A stretch of DNA of 64,000 bases from contig NW_020954550.1 of assembly GCF_900497805.2 (NCBI RefSeq), positions 32,617,853-32,681,852 on the forward strand, written 5' to 3'. This DNA is from Vombatus ursinus. Lineage: Eukaryota > Chordata > Mammalia > Diprotodontia > Vombatidae. Shown one piece after another: positions 54,463-64,000 of the stretch. Positions within the stretch are counted from its first letter, which is position 1. Every line of letters begins with the position of its first letter. The notes beneath the pieces are model-generated. The model was not told where the DNA came from. It worked only from the letters and a program-made list of their open reading frames with translations, and ran no database searches. The position numbers and the translations under genes were made by a program.

Positions 54463-54627
54463 CAATAGTGCCAATAATGAATCCTATGAAGAATTGGCAT
54501 TAGTAGAATTTGTACTGTGTATTACCATTGGGCTGGAACAAATTACCATATTTTACATAATTATAACTTCTAATAGTATGAATTCAAATATATGTGACAA
54601 CCTCACAGGATTCATTATTCTTACTAG
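54463..54627 (+). repeat. Unclassified repeat, copy 2
   Basis: Partner of 52834-52997, same strand, 1.6 kb away. It starts a few bases after the class C SINE tail. Confidence 0.72.
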
Positions 54628-54699
54628 CTGGGATTTACAAGATGGAATAAAGTAGTTTGGATGAATTATATTTAAATTGACTCATAGATACTTGAATAT

Positions 54700-55035
54700 T
54701 TCTTCTTTTGTGTTTATTTTAGGTTTGTTCATTCACATGTGTTTGTTTCTTGGCTTTCTAATTTTTAAAAGTGCATATTCACTTCATAAATCCCATCTTT
54801 TTGTATTTTGTTAATGTACATTTGTGGAGATATGATTTTCCCCTCTGGAGACTATGTTAGCTGCATCCCAGATATTTTAGTAGGTTGTTTCATCATCATC
54901 ATTTCATCTCACATAATTGCTAATTGTTTCCATGAGTTGGTCTTTGACCCATTCATTACTCAGGATTTCATTAGGAAGTGTCCATTTGGGTCTGTGCCTT
55001 TTGTTTGTGTTCCTTTAACTGATTGCTATTTTTAC
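54700..55035 (-). mobile_element. L1 ORF2 internal fragment
   Basis: Reversed L1 ORF2: 'ttagctgcatcccagatatt', 'gttggtctttgacccattca', 'ttactcaggatttcattagg'. It comes from the ORF2 region between endonuclease and RT. Neither L1 end is present. Confidence 0.65.
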
Positions 55036-55044
55036 TGATACATC

Positions 55045-55296
55045 AATATCAATGTTGTTTGATCATTTCAGTCATGTGTGACTCTTTGTGACCCCATTTG
55101 GAGTTTTCTTGGCAAAGATACTGGAATGGTTTTGCCATTTCCTTCTCCAACTCATTTTACAAAAGAGGCAAACACGGTTAAGTGACTTGCCCAGGGTCAC
55201 ATAACTAGTAAGTGTCTGAGGCTGGATTTGAATTCACCAAGATGAATCTTCCTGACTCCAGGCCTGGCACTCTGTCCACTGCACCCCCATGCTGCA
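55045..55296 (-). repeat. Class A tRNA-derived SINE, near full length
   Basis: 'cagtcatgtgtgactctttg', 'tgaccccatttggagttttc', 'ggttaagtgacttgcccagg', 'ggctggatttgaattcacca', 'ctgtccactgcaccc'. Confidence 0.92.
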
Positions 55297-55299
55297 CTT

Positions 55300-56450
55300 C
55301 AGTATCAATAACCAAAGAACAATGATTAGTGGATCAGTGTCATCTAGGAGGGTGTCACTGTCTATTGGAATAGAGCAAGATTCTGTCCTCTGTCCTGTTA
55401 TCTTCAATATTTTTATTGGTAATTTAGATGAAGGCATAGCATATGTGCTAATTTTATTTGCAAATAACCTGAAGCTGATAGGGAGAGCAAGAACATTTGG
55501 TAGCAGAAATGGAATGAAAGAAGATGGGCCTACACTAACAAGATGAAATATTTTAAATACTCACACCATATAGAGGTGTTCCTAGGTTCTTTGAAGGCTA
55601 GGTTAGCAGAACATAAGCTCTGAGAGTTTCAGTTATGCTGTAAAAGATTTGGGTACAATCCCAGAAACAAAATGAGTCTGCTATTGGGTGACTAATACTG
55701 CTATGTGTTGAGAGAGCTTGTCACCAGTAGGTTTGGTGCATTCTTTAGCTGTGGCAACCCATTATACAATGAAAAAAAAAGGTAAGATTGAATCAGGATA
55801 AATGAATGGGTCTCAACAAATTGGTGGAATAGAACAAAACAAAACAAAACACTATCAATCACATAAGTAAAGAACAGAAGAGACAATACTGCCTAAATAA
55901 TTCCTATAAATAAGACAGGATTTTTCATGGGTCATGAGTTTAACAGGTAATAACAATTTCTTTTGGTTAGACCCATTCCCTCCAAATGTCCGAAGTATTA
56001 TACCCTAAATCAAGGAAGGTGATAGCACAGTGCCTGGCACATAGTAGGTGCTTAAAAATGCTTATTTATTGATTGATTGATAGTCTCAATATGTATTGTA
56101 TTTATTTGACCATTTCAGGACTATTATCATGTTCACTCCTGGTAACCTCATTTTTAACAGTCTGGAACACACCCAGAAAAGAATGGCCAGAATGATGAGG
56201 GCTTTTGAAACCATTTTATGTGGGGATTGGTTGAAACTAAGCATGTTTATCCTAGAGAAGAGAAGATTTAAGAGTAGCACATAATATGCTTTTAAGTATT
56301 TGAATGAATTTTTGCATTTGAATTCTTGTAAAACATGAATTAAACATATTCTGTGTGACCTTCCAAGGTAGACCTGAGACCGCTGATTGGAAGGAGGTAG
56401 ATTTCCAAATGAAGAAGAACTTTATAATGAGTAGACCTGACCAGCTATAG
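55300..56450 (+). mobile_element. CR1/L3 LINE, RT region to 3' part
   Basis: 55289-55546 is open for 85 codons and carries 'VIFNIFIGNLDEGIAYVL' followed by 'FANNLKLIG', matching the CR1/L3 motif 'VLFNIFINDLDEGIE...FADDTKLGG', with the catalytic ADD changed to ANN. Further on, 'aatggccagaatgatgaggg', 'catgtttatcctagagaaga' and 'tgcttttaagtatttgaatg' follow L3 3' coding text. The copy is interrupted by a SINE/L2 tail piece at 56015-56085 and is old. Confidence 0.75.
56015..56085 (+). repeat. MIR/L2-type tail fragment
   Basis: 'agcacagtgcctggcacata', 'gtaggtgcttaaaaatgct', then (TTGA)n. Only the shared L2-like tail is present, so L2 and MIR cannot be told apart. Confidence 0.7.
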
Positions 56451-56469
56451 GCTTGACTGCTAATAAAAA

Positions 56470-56612
56470 GAACACAGATTTATAGCTTAAGGGGCCTCAG
56501 AGGCCATCTCATCCAGCCACTTCATTTTATATATGAGAAAACTTAGGCCTACAGCTGCTCAGTGACAAATTATAGTGACTGTTTCTGAATTGAGGTCCTC
56601 AGTCTGACTGGA
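56470..56612 (-). repeat. Class C CORE-SINE fragment
   Basis: 'cacagatttatagcttaagg', 'cctcagaggccatctcatcc', 'agccacttcattttatatat', 'gagaaaacttaggcctac'. Confidence 0.7.
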
Positions 56613-56744
56613 CCCCTCAGCTACAGTCTTGACTCTGGACTTTCTTTACCATGAAAGTTTACTTTTCATCCTGGAAGTTCACTTTTCTCCTGGAGTTCTC
56701 ACACTGGAAGTAACCTCAGTCCTTCAGCATCTCTAGCATACCTT

Positions 56745-56905
56745 CTGAGGGATATGCTCCTCTTTCCTTTTATGTGTTGTGTTTCGTCATTAGCAGGTCA
56801 GCTTCTTGAGGACAGAGACTATATGTCTTTCTGCTTGTATTTATATTCCCAACTGAGCAAAAAGCTTGGCATTCAGTAAGCGCTTAATAAATGCTAGTTC
56901 ACTTG
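56745..56905 (+). mobile_element. L2 3' end
   Basis: 'gcaggtcagcttcttgagga', 'cagagactatatgtctttct', 'cattcagtaagcgcttaata', 'aatgctagttc'. Confidence 0.82.
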
Positions 56906-57049
56906 ATTTGAGACTGGAGGAATTCTAGTCAAGGCTATTGGGATAGAGGAGGACCTCATGCGTTGGATAGGCAGTTTGTGTTTTCTTTAAATTCCAATTT
57001 TTTTTAAATTCTAAGATTCTGTGTTTATATTTAGAATGTGATGATCTAT

Positions 57050-57700
57050 AGCAGTGGACTCCAAACTGTTTTCACTTTGCATCTCATCAGAAAAAAATTA
57101 AGTGTATCCAATATGTGTATATTTATTTTTGAATTGTTATACATACTACCATACTCATATATGACATACATTATAAAACAGAAATTGAAAATTTTAAAGG
57201 ATGAGTTAAAAATTGAAATATTTCAAAATTTTATTTGTCAAGGACACAAAACATTTTGTCCTAATTAAGATATTAATAATATTTTTGTATGAGCAACATG
57301 ATTGAATATGCTTTATTATTGTATTCTTGGGTGTAGGAAAGACTTGTGAATAATAATTATTAGCAATGAATTATTTATTTTATTTGATCAGTGCTATATA
57401 ACAGATACATTTCTTTTTTTAGATACATTTTATGGAAAGATATACAATATAATAATTTAGTAATAAGTCATTACGGTCAATGACCATAAAAATTTTTCAG
57501 CAGGAGTCACATTTCTCTGTATTTGGATGGATAAAATGTCAAAATAGAACTCAGAAGTCAGGTTTCTTTGATTTCAACTCAATAGAATGGTCTCAGTTTA
57601 AATCTATTCATACCCTCTGATTGGTTGTTAACATACCCCTTAGGGTCATGCCATGGATCCCTAGAGGATTGTGGTTTCTAGTCTAGATACCATTGATATA
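57050..57700. mobile_element. Possible hAT element, boundaries unclear
   Basis: The left side 'cagtggactccaaactgttt' resembles a hAT terminal repeat and follows 'atctatag', which fits the hAT target preference. A weakly inverted sequence ('gtttctagtctagat') lies near 57680. No transposase frame is seen. This could be chance. Confidence 0.28.
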
Positions 57701-58221
57701 GAGAACACTACTAAGCATTATCTATAAGATTTCTAGTGTCCTGTCCCAGGTGACGACACATGAATTGAAGATTAACTGATAATCAGAGGAAAGAATGTCT
57801 GAAAAGTTTAGAGAGAAATCACATGATGCCTTCTCCAACCCATGAACTTGTGCCCTTTGCAGTCAGTGGGAGCTTTTATACATGGGGGGGGAACCTAGAG
57901 AAAGGAGAATAGAGTTCACATTGCCTTTCAGGCAATCATCTGAAAGTGCTTTGTTGACAAAAAGTACTATTGAAAAGGAATCATCCTCCCTGTCTTCCCT
58001 GGTTAACTGCAGTATCATTTCTCATTATTATCCTTTTCATCTTGCTTGGCTATGAAAATGTAATCTGATAATGCTTTTTATTTAAATAGCTCCTTTAATG
58101 ATACTATTTTCAAAGTCTTTTTCAGTCATTCATTAATTATGTTAAATCTGCCCTTTTTTTTCCCTAGATTCTAACTCTGAAATAACGAGGTGCTTTGGAA
58201 AATATGCTTTTTTCTGCTATT
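57701..58221. other. No recognised feature
   Basis: About 520 bp without a recognised repeat or gene. Confidence 0.4.
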
Positions 58222-58229
58222 TTCTAGAG

Positions 58230-58466
58230 CAATAGTCCAAGTGTAGTCTAAGTGTGGTCCAAGGATGCCTAAGGGGCCCTAAGACCCTTTCAGGGAGTCT
58301 GCAAAAACTTTCATAATAATACATGCATGTTTTAATTTCTACTATAGTAATTATTAATAGGTATAATCCACATAAACAAGAACTCTTGGCATGGGGTGGT
58401 GGCGGTGTGTTAATAGTTTTTAAAAGTATAAAGGGGTCCTGAGATCACAAAGTTTGATGACTGCTG
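58230..58466. mobile_element. Charlie-like hAT MITE, family 4, with perfect duplication
   Basis: 237 bp between exact 8-bp duplications ttctagag (58222-58229 and 58467-58474). The ends are worn ('caatagtccaagtgtag' left, 'agtttgatgactgctg' right) but fit 'cagtggttctcaaagtgtgg...'. The interior has 'aagacccttt' and 'aaaggggtcctgagatcac', as in Charlie-type MITEs such as MER58. The duplication matches the hAT preference nTCTAGAn. Confidence 0.85.
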
Positions 58467-58507
58467 TTCTAGAGGAAGTCTAATGTTTATTTTTAGCACT
58501 GTATACA

Positions 58508-58592
58508 GAAGGCAGCACAGCATAGCTGTGGAGGAGTTGTCTCTGAAGTCAGAAAAACTTGGGTTTGAATCCTGTTACAGGTAGAAGTTTGC
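58508..58592 (+). repeat. SINE head fragment (class C or D)
   Basis: 'ggagttgtctctgaagtcag', 'aaaaacttgggtttgaatcc'. It stops at 'ctgttac'; the following 200 bp is unassigned. Confidence 0.55.
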
Positions 58593-58898
58593 TTCTGGGA
58601 AAAGCTGAGAGGACAATCTTGGCATCAGCTCAAGGTGAGATCCTCTTGACTCAGTTTCCCCCTTGTGTTCCTTTAAAAAAGGAATGTTTTCCCACCTGGC
58701 TATTCCTGATTCTGACTGTGAGGTGGAATTGATAACCATAACTCTTATCTAAATTCAAACAGAGCTAAGGATGTTTTATCCTGTCATATTAGGTATAATA
58801 ATATTTCTTCTTTTTTCCTTTTATAGCAAATTTCTATAACCAGAGCAAGTGGTCAGTAAAAGATATGAGCACAATGTAAGTATATGTGAGATCTTGCA

Positions 58899-58920
58899 TA
58901 TATATATATATATATATATA
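58899..58920 (+). repeat. (TA)n microsatellite
   Basis: About 11 TA units abutting the L1 3' end. Confidence 0.95.
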
Positions 58921-60352
58921 TGTATTAATTTATTTTAAATTTTCAAACAATCACTTCCATAAGCTTTTGAGTTTTAAGTTTTTCTGCCTCTCCCTCTCTA
59001 CCTCTTTCCCCAATATGACATGCAATCTGATATAGGCTCTACATATACATTGATATTAAACATGTTTTCACATTAGTCATGTGGTAAAGAAGAATTAGAA
59101 CTAATGGGAGGAACCACAAGAAAGAGGAAACAAAACAAAACAGAAGAAAAAAAAGAGAAAATAGTGTGCTTCAATCTGCATTCAAACTCCATAGTTCTTT
59201 CTTTGGATGTGGATGGCATTTTCCATCATGAGACTTTCGGAAATATCTCAGATCCTTGCATTGCTGAGAAGAGCTAAGACTATCAAAGTTAGTCATCATA
59301 CAACATGGCTGCTACTGTGTACAATGTTCTCCTAGTTTTGCTCACTTCACTCAGCATCAGTCCATATAAGTCTTTCCAGGTTTTTCTGAAGTGTGCTTGC
59401 TCATCCTTTCTTATAGTGCAATAGTATTCCATTACATTCATATACCGCAACTTGTTCAGCCATTCCCCAATTGATGGGGAAATCCTCAATTTCCAGTTCT
59501 TTGCCACCACAGAAAGAGCTGCTATAAATATTTTTGCACATGTGTGTCCTTTTCCTATTTATATGATCTCTTTGGGATACAGCCCTAGAAGTGCTACTGC
59601 TGGGTCAAAGGTAGGCACATTTTTATACCCCTTTGGGCATAGTTCCAAATTGTTTTCCAAAATGGTTAGATCATTTCACAACTCCTCCAACAATGCATTA
59701 ATGTTCCATTTTTCCAACATCTTCTCCAACATTTATCATTTTCCTGTTTTGTCATGTTGGTCAATCTGCTAGGTGCGATGTGGTACCTCAGAGTTGTTTT
59801 GATTTGCATTTCTCTAATCAATAGTGATTTAGAGTATTTTTTCATATGACTATAGAGAGCTTTAATTTATTCATCTAAAAACTGCCTGTTCATATCCTTT
59901 GACCATTTATCAATTGGGGAATGACTTGTGTTCTTACAAATTTGACTTAGTTTTCTATATATTTTAGAAATGAGATCCTTATCAGAGATATTGGTAGTAA
60001 AAATTCTTTCCCAGTTTTCTGCTTCCTTCCTAATATTGGTTGCATTAGCTTTGTTTGTGCACACACTTTTTAACTTAATGTAATCAAAATTATCCATTTT
60101 GCATTTCATAATCCTCTCTATCTCTTGTTTGGTCATAAATTCTTCTGTTCTCCATAAATCTGATGGGTAAACTATTCCTTGCTCTCCCAGTTTGCTTATA
60201 GTATCAGCCTTTATATCTAAATCATGAACCCATTTTGACTTTGTTTTGGTGTAGGGTATATGATTTTGGTCTATGCCTAGTTTCTGCCATACTCTTTTCC
60301 AGTTTTCCCAGCAGTTTTTGTCAAATGATCTTGCTGTTTTCAATCTGAATAT
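58921..60352 (-). mobile_element. 5'-truncated L1, 3' 1.43 kb, relatively well preserved
   Basis: Reversed 3' UTR (58921-59285), then the ORF2 C-terminus. Open segments remain at 60343-59867 (158 codons) and 59510-59289 (73 codons). It aligns best with the 17.3-kb copy and shows fewer disruptions than the others here. The truncation point is near 60352. Confidence 0.9.
59867..60343 (-). pseudogene. L1 ORF2p C-terminal remnant, open for 158 codons
   Basis: 'NCWENWKRVWQKLGID', 'PYTKTKSKWVHDLDIKADT', 'QEIERIMKCKMDNFDYIKLK' and 'RIFTTNISDKDLISKIYRKL' match the linker between RT and the Cys-rich C-terminus of L1 ORF2p. The upstream RT and endonuclease are absent because the copy is truncated. Confidence 0.87.
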
Positions 60353-60545
60353 GTAGTCATTCTATATCCCAAACACCTGGGTAAATTAGTACTCCTGCAT
60401 GTCATCTGCCTGCCTGCATAGTCAAGTGAAAGATTAAATCCCTGGAATAGAACATTCTTTTTGAATGATATGGGAATAATTATACAAAGGGATAAGAAGT
60501 TTGTGAAACAAATATACAAATACGATGTTGAATCATTATCCCATC
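60353..60545. other. No recognised feature
   Basis: Unassigned spacer between the L1 and the hAT element. Confidence 0.4.
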
Positions 60546-60738
60546 CATGGGTAGCGAACCTGCGGCTTCGAAGCCTTCTAGGTCCTTGGGTGCAGTCTTT
60601 TGACTGAATCCAAGGTTTACAGAACAAATTCTTTTATTAAGGGGATTTATTCTGTGAAGTTTGGATTTAGTCAAAGGGCTGCACTTGTGGACCTAGAGGG
60701 CCACATGTGGCCTCGAGGTTGCAGATTCTCTACCCCTG
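60546..60738 (+). mobile_element. Non-autonomous hAT element, family 1, second copy
   Basis: Same family and orientation as 1201-1404. The left end 'catgggtagcgaacctgcgg' and the right end 'gcagattctctacccctg' are inverted. Internal words 'ggatttattctgtgaag' and 'gggccacatgtggcctcgag' are shared. I see no clear 8-bp duplication. Confidence 0.82.
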
Positions 60739-61099
60739 CCATAGACTAAGGCTGGGATACATCTGAACTATTATAATAAAATGTGTGTTTAAGATCTGAG
60801 CAATTCAGCCTAAAATTATATTCCTTTCTATATCTCAAACAACTTAATAAATCAGTATTAGGCCTAGTCATATGCCTATTAATTAATTACTTAAAGTGTC
60901 CTCCCAAGTCTTTTATTATGATTGAAGTAAAGTTAACCTCTTATAAGCAATTTTATTTGTATAACTATTGAACTTAGGAGTGGAAAGCTTCTACCTGCAA
61001 AAATGTTGTTACTTATATTTCCTCAATAGCATCTAATCCTTGTAAAGGAGTTGGAATCAGAGTGAAAACTTTTGGGAAAGCAACAAAATCAGATAATCC
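60739..61099. other. No recognised feature
   Basis: 360 bp of AT-rich text. The ORF at 60783-60971 has no motif. Confidence 0.4.
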
Positions 61100-62000
61100 T
61101 GTATATCTAAAGTACATAATAACATCATGGGGCTCTTGGTTTCTTTCTCCTTAATTCTGGGGCCCTGCATATTAAACTTGCCTGTCAGATTTGCGTCTTC
61201 CAGACCACAGGCCATTCACTTATAGTTGGTAGCAAATAGTGGATACCAGTCCATACCAACCTATCATCCCCTGGATAAGGCCTATGCTCGGTTCTAGGCA
61301 ACCTTCTCCCCAGAAGCCATGAAAACAGGGACAGCTCTATGCCCTTTTCAGTCTGAAGAAGCTGGAGAAGCCAAAATCTTCATCCCTCTTCCCAAATGAA
61401 TTTGGGCCCCAGCTCTTTGGGGGGGGGGATGATGGAATCCTAATAAAGCTGCCCGACCCTCAATATTCTAACTTCCTTATTGGCCCCATTGAACAGCAGG
61501 CATGTCATGATTTAAACACACAATCTAGCTTTAACCACACTACAGACCCCCAGACTCAATACGCCACTGCCCCTAGCTAGCCATTGCCGCCAGAACCAAT
61601 TCACATATTTGATGTGTCCTTGCATTCAACCACAATCACATCATCCATGTTAGCCCAAGACAGGACCACAATACCTAACTATACATCTTGACCAGACAGG
61701 ACAACAATAACTAGCCAATCAGAAGGCAGCATGACCAGGATGTTTGAGCACTGAACCATAGAAGGGACCCCTCCCCTATTACCTAATCTCTTAAAAAACT
61801 CCTCATGCCTTTTTAATATCCATAATTTCTGTTGTATAATCAGCTCATTACACTATAAAATTGCTTGTCTTGTCTTATTAAGTTGCTGGTTCCTCTTGGA
61901 GCTCAGCCTGCTTCATGAGAGGTGTCAATCTCAATAAATGTCTATATTTGGATTAGAGGTGATCTGACTCTGAATTCTTTGAGATGATCCCACCACAACA
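61100..62000 (+). mobile_element. 3' end of a gammaretrovirus-like (ERV1) provirus: env tail plus LTR
   Basis: About 61120-61230 encodes the env transmembrane tail motif 'GPCILNL', the family form of which is 'GPCLLN', typical of gammaretroviruses and ERV1. A G-rich polypurine tract (about 61418-61428) adjoins the LTR, which runs 61430-62000. Nothing of gag, pol or the 5' LTR is in the window. It is a truncated, broken and old fossil. Confidence 0.78.
61430..62000 (+). mobile_element. ERV1 LTR (3' LTR of the fragment)
   Basis: 571 bp beginning TGATGG and ending CACAACA, so TG...CA. It carries a CCAAT-type word ('gccaatcagaa'), a TATA-like 'ctataaaattg' near 61853 and a poly(A) signal ('tcaataaatgtc') near 61932, in the order expected of an LTR. 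It follows the polypurine tract directly. Confidence 0.8.
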
Positions 62001-62164
62001 TACATGAAACCGCAACAATACTATGACCATTGGCAATTCTCTTAAAACTGTATGCATGGTCTCAAGACTATAACTGAAGACACTGTTGATCTAGATTGAT
62101 GGAGAATTCCTCACTGGGAATTCCTCACACTACTGAAATCACAGGTTGGAACCAAAATGTAGCA
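62001..62164. other. No recognised feature
   Basis: Host flank after the LTR. Confidence 0.35.
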
Positions 62165-62255
62165 TGAAGATTGAGTGTTGCACAATGGATCCAAGAAGAT
62201 CTGGATTTGAATCCCAACCCTGACGTAAGGTATATGACCTTTGTCTGCCTCAGGT
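62165..62255 (+). repeat. SINE head fragment
   Basis: 'gagtgttgcacaatggatcc', 'atctggatttgaatcccaac', 'gacctttgtctgcctcag'. A degraded tRNA-derived head; class uncertain. Confidence 0.6.
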
Positions 62256-62399
62256 AATTTTCCAGGATTTGTGAATAGATTACATTAGAGGCTGAGACAG
62301 AATTAGAATTCCTTACCTTTTTACTTTCTTCTTGTTGTTGTTGTTTTGAAATGCATTTCCTGTAAGAGAGAATTGAGGAAGGATTGAGTCTCACCAAAG

Positions 62400-62775
62400 T
62401 TAACTCATTCCCAGCTCAACTTATTCTCCAGACCGTTCCCCTTCCTTACCAGCAATCTGGCTTACCTGGAGATGCCTGTGCTGTCGGAAGCTTGCTCTCC
62501 TGATTGGCGAGTCCCTGACCTGGATTACCATGTCATGAGGGGTCCTAGCCATTCTCACTTAACTCTGAACTCAATGCACTCCTTGGATTGCTCCACCTCC
62601 TCACCAGCAAACTTTCCCCCCACACAGGTACACACTGCCTTTCCAGCTCCCCTTTCTGTTGGAATATGTTTCTTAAAAGTAAAGACTGTATTTTTTTTAC
62701 TGTATTTTACTGTATTTGTAGCCCCAAGGCTTAGAAGTGCTCGGCACATGAAAATGCTTTATTTGTCCCTCCTAC
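62400..62775 (+). mobile_element. L2 3' end
   Basis: 'tctgttggaatatgtttctt', 'aaaagtaaagactgtatttt', 'gctcggcacatgaaaatgct' fit the L2 tail ('attagaatgtaagctcctt...gcacatagtaggcgct'). The upstream part (62400-62650) fits more loosely. Confidence 0.55.
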
Positions 62776-63894
62776 TTCTCTGCTCCCCACTTCTATTATG
62801 CTTCACCTGAGAGTAAACCCCTTACATTCTGACTCCCCAACATCTATCCTATTACCATCCAAACTGTGACAAATAGGTTTCAATTTTCTTCATAACCAGG
62901 TGAGACTCTGTCTAAGATAGCTGTGAATCTAAACCTTGCCCACTAAATGAAAAACAACAGGAAAATCTCTGACTGTAAATAAATAGAAAACTTAGAGTTG
63001 AACTCTCTCCAGCAGCCTGAACTGGGCCCGGGGCTGTTGATAAACCTGGTGTGTTTTAATTAAGAAATTTTCAGTGACCTGTTAACAGTGAGTAAGGGAC
63101 TGCACAGTCTTGCTGATGGAACTACATGTGCCTTAGAAAGCCTTCCTGCTGGCAGGCTGTAGTATGGGTTTGACCTTTGCAGCTGTGGAATATGATGAGA
63201 GAGAAAGTGTGTTGTCACCATCAGCTGGCACAGCAGTGAAGAAAATGACTTCTTGGGAACTACAGGAAAAGATGCCCTCTTTAGAAAACCTCTCTCTGAC
63301 ACAGGTAGAATGAGACCATCTGAAGTTGACAACCTATAAGTTGCAAAGGTTGATAGTGTCCAAGTCACCCACCCAGGGTGAGATTATTATAGACAGCCAC
63401 ACTTTTTAATTAGCAGGGTTCTGAATTTGAAAGCAATAAGGCCAAGTCTAAAAGAAATGTTAAAAAAAAAGTCTGCCCTGGTTTTTCACAGCAGACTCTA
63501 TGTTACTTGAATAACAGGGAACAGCAGAGCTGGGGTGGGAGTGGCAGACAGCAGGACATTTGAATTCCTGGGACAAATTTTGATAAAATTCTAGCTTCTT
63601 CTGCCCTGCATTGGAAAATTATTTTCTTTGTGTTTTACTGCTCATCAGAGGGTTTAAACCTTTACTGTGATCAGAGAGAATTTCACTCAATGACAAAATA
63701 ATCATTGATATGCCACAGACAGCAGATTTTTGGCATTAAAATACGTGCATTTATAAAAAGTGGTATTGAAATGTTCTTCATTGTACCCATATGCTATACC
63801 CTAGGCACAGCTAGTCACAATAATGAAAATTCATATATAAAATCACATGTAGTAGATATGCATTGATAGGAAAAGCCTATTATTCTCACAGTTG
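62776..63894. other. Repeat-poor block of about 1.1 kb, possible regulatory sequence
   Basis: No known repeat. High-complexity sequence with several factor-like words: 'ttttaattaag' (63055), 'catcagctgg' (E-box, 63220), 'ttttaattagc' (63405). The minus-strand ORF 63368-63060 (102 codons) has no known motif. Regulatory function is only a possibility. Confidence 0.3.
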
Positions 63895-64000
63895 TATAGC
63901 CTGTGGTCAAGTGGAAAGAACATTGACTGAGGAACCAGAAAACCATGGTTCAAGTCCTGCTTCTGATATTTGCTACCTATGTGGCCTGAGGCTAGCTATA
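63895..64000 (+). repeat. Class C CORE-SINE, cut by the window end
   Basis: 'gtggtcaagtggaaagaaca', 'gactgaggaaccagaaaacc', 'ggttcaagtcctgcttctga', 'tgtggcctgaggctagc'. The tail lies beyond the window. Confidence 0.75.

Noticed and set aside
58593-58800. Possible LTR-like segment after the SINE head
   Set aside because: There are phrases such as 'ctcttgactcagtttccccc' but no TG...CA limits, promoter or poly(A) layout that I could support.
59452-59772. 106-codon ORF on the plus strand
   Set aside because: It is the antisense of the L1 ORF2 C-terminus. The same antisense pattern occurs at 6132-6356, 17528-17719 and 36906-37189.
63060-63368. 102-codon minus-strand ORF considered as a gene
   Set aside because: No known motif and no supporting signals. 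Conservation data would be needed before calling it.

Overview
This is a stretch of marsupial nuclear DNA, almost certainly intergenic or intronic. The evidence is the repeat content. There are many tRNA-derived CORE-SINEs of marsupial type, several 3' ends of marsupial L1, abundant L2 and CR1/L3, four recognisable hAT MITE families, one mariner-like mini-element and two clear LTR remnants. Short WSINE1-like SINEs make an Australian marsupial somewhat more likely than an opossum, but this is a weak inference. I found no intact host protein-coding exon, rRNA or tRNA gene. The only trace of a host gene is a broken, intronless N-terminal copy of a Y-box protein gene (best match YBX3) on the minus strand near 28.5-28.8 kb. 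SINE class letters used here are my own: A, long, with a tail containing 'ccaaatggggtca'; B, MIR/THER1-like, with a tail containing 'gcaaaccttaaagc' or 'cacatagtaggt'; C, with a tail 'ggactagat...ccttccagctctaa'; D, with a tail 'caactctctaagact'; W, short, WSINE1-like. Formal family names need RepeatMasker.

Layout. 0-5 kb: SINEs, one hAT MITE and a worn L1 ORF1-type stretch. 5.9-12.9 kb: L1-rich. The main object is a HAL1-like half-LINE (5' UTR plus ORF1, no ORF2) inserted with a 15-bp target duplication into the reverse-transcriptase region of an older L1. A second old L1 ORF2 piece downstream holds a mariner-like mini-element. 13-18.3 kb: SINEs, a small hAT inside a SINE, and two back-to-back L1 3' ends, each with its own target duplication; the second carries a perfect 67-bp tandem duplication. 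19.4-24.5 kb: minus-strand L2 copies and a four-layer nest (L2 > SINE C > L1 > SINE A). 25-30 kb: two purine-rich tracts flanking an LTR-like segment, an L2 3' end, the YBX3-like pseudogene and low-repeat sequence. 30-36 kb: SINEs, L2 and a 2-kb minus-strand RTE-like LINE. 36.5-42 kb: two minus-strand L1 3' ends and a long L2. 43-46 kb: CR1/L3, then a hAT element inserted in a SINE and itself invaded by L1. 46-52 kb: SINEs, one unusual low-repeat block with a 16-bp palindrome, and a plus-strand L2 broken by a solo LTR and a SINE. 52-57 kb: SINEs, an unclassified sequence present twice, an L1 ORF2 piece and CR1/L3. 58-64 kb: a hAT with perfect 8-bp duplication, a better-preserved L1 3' end, a second copy of the first hAT family, the 3' end of a gammaretrovirus-like ERV with its LTR, and about 1 kb of repeat-poor sequence.

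Nothing here forms a pathway, operon or new defence or mobility system. The value of the window is the stratigraphy of its nested insertions, plus a few unclassified sequences: the duplicated 52.8/54.5 kb element, the 25.3-25.7 kb segment, the 44.8-45.3 kb interior and the two repeat-poor blocks.
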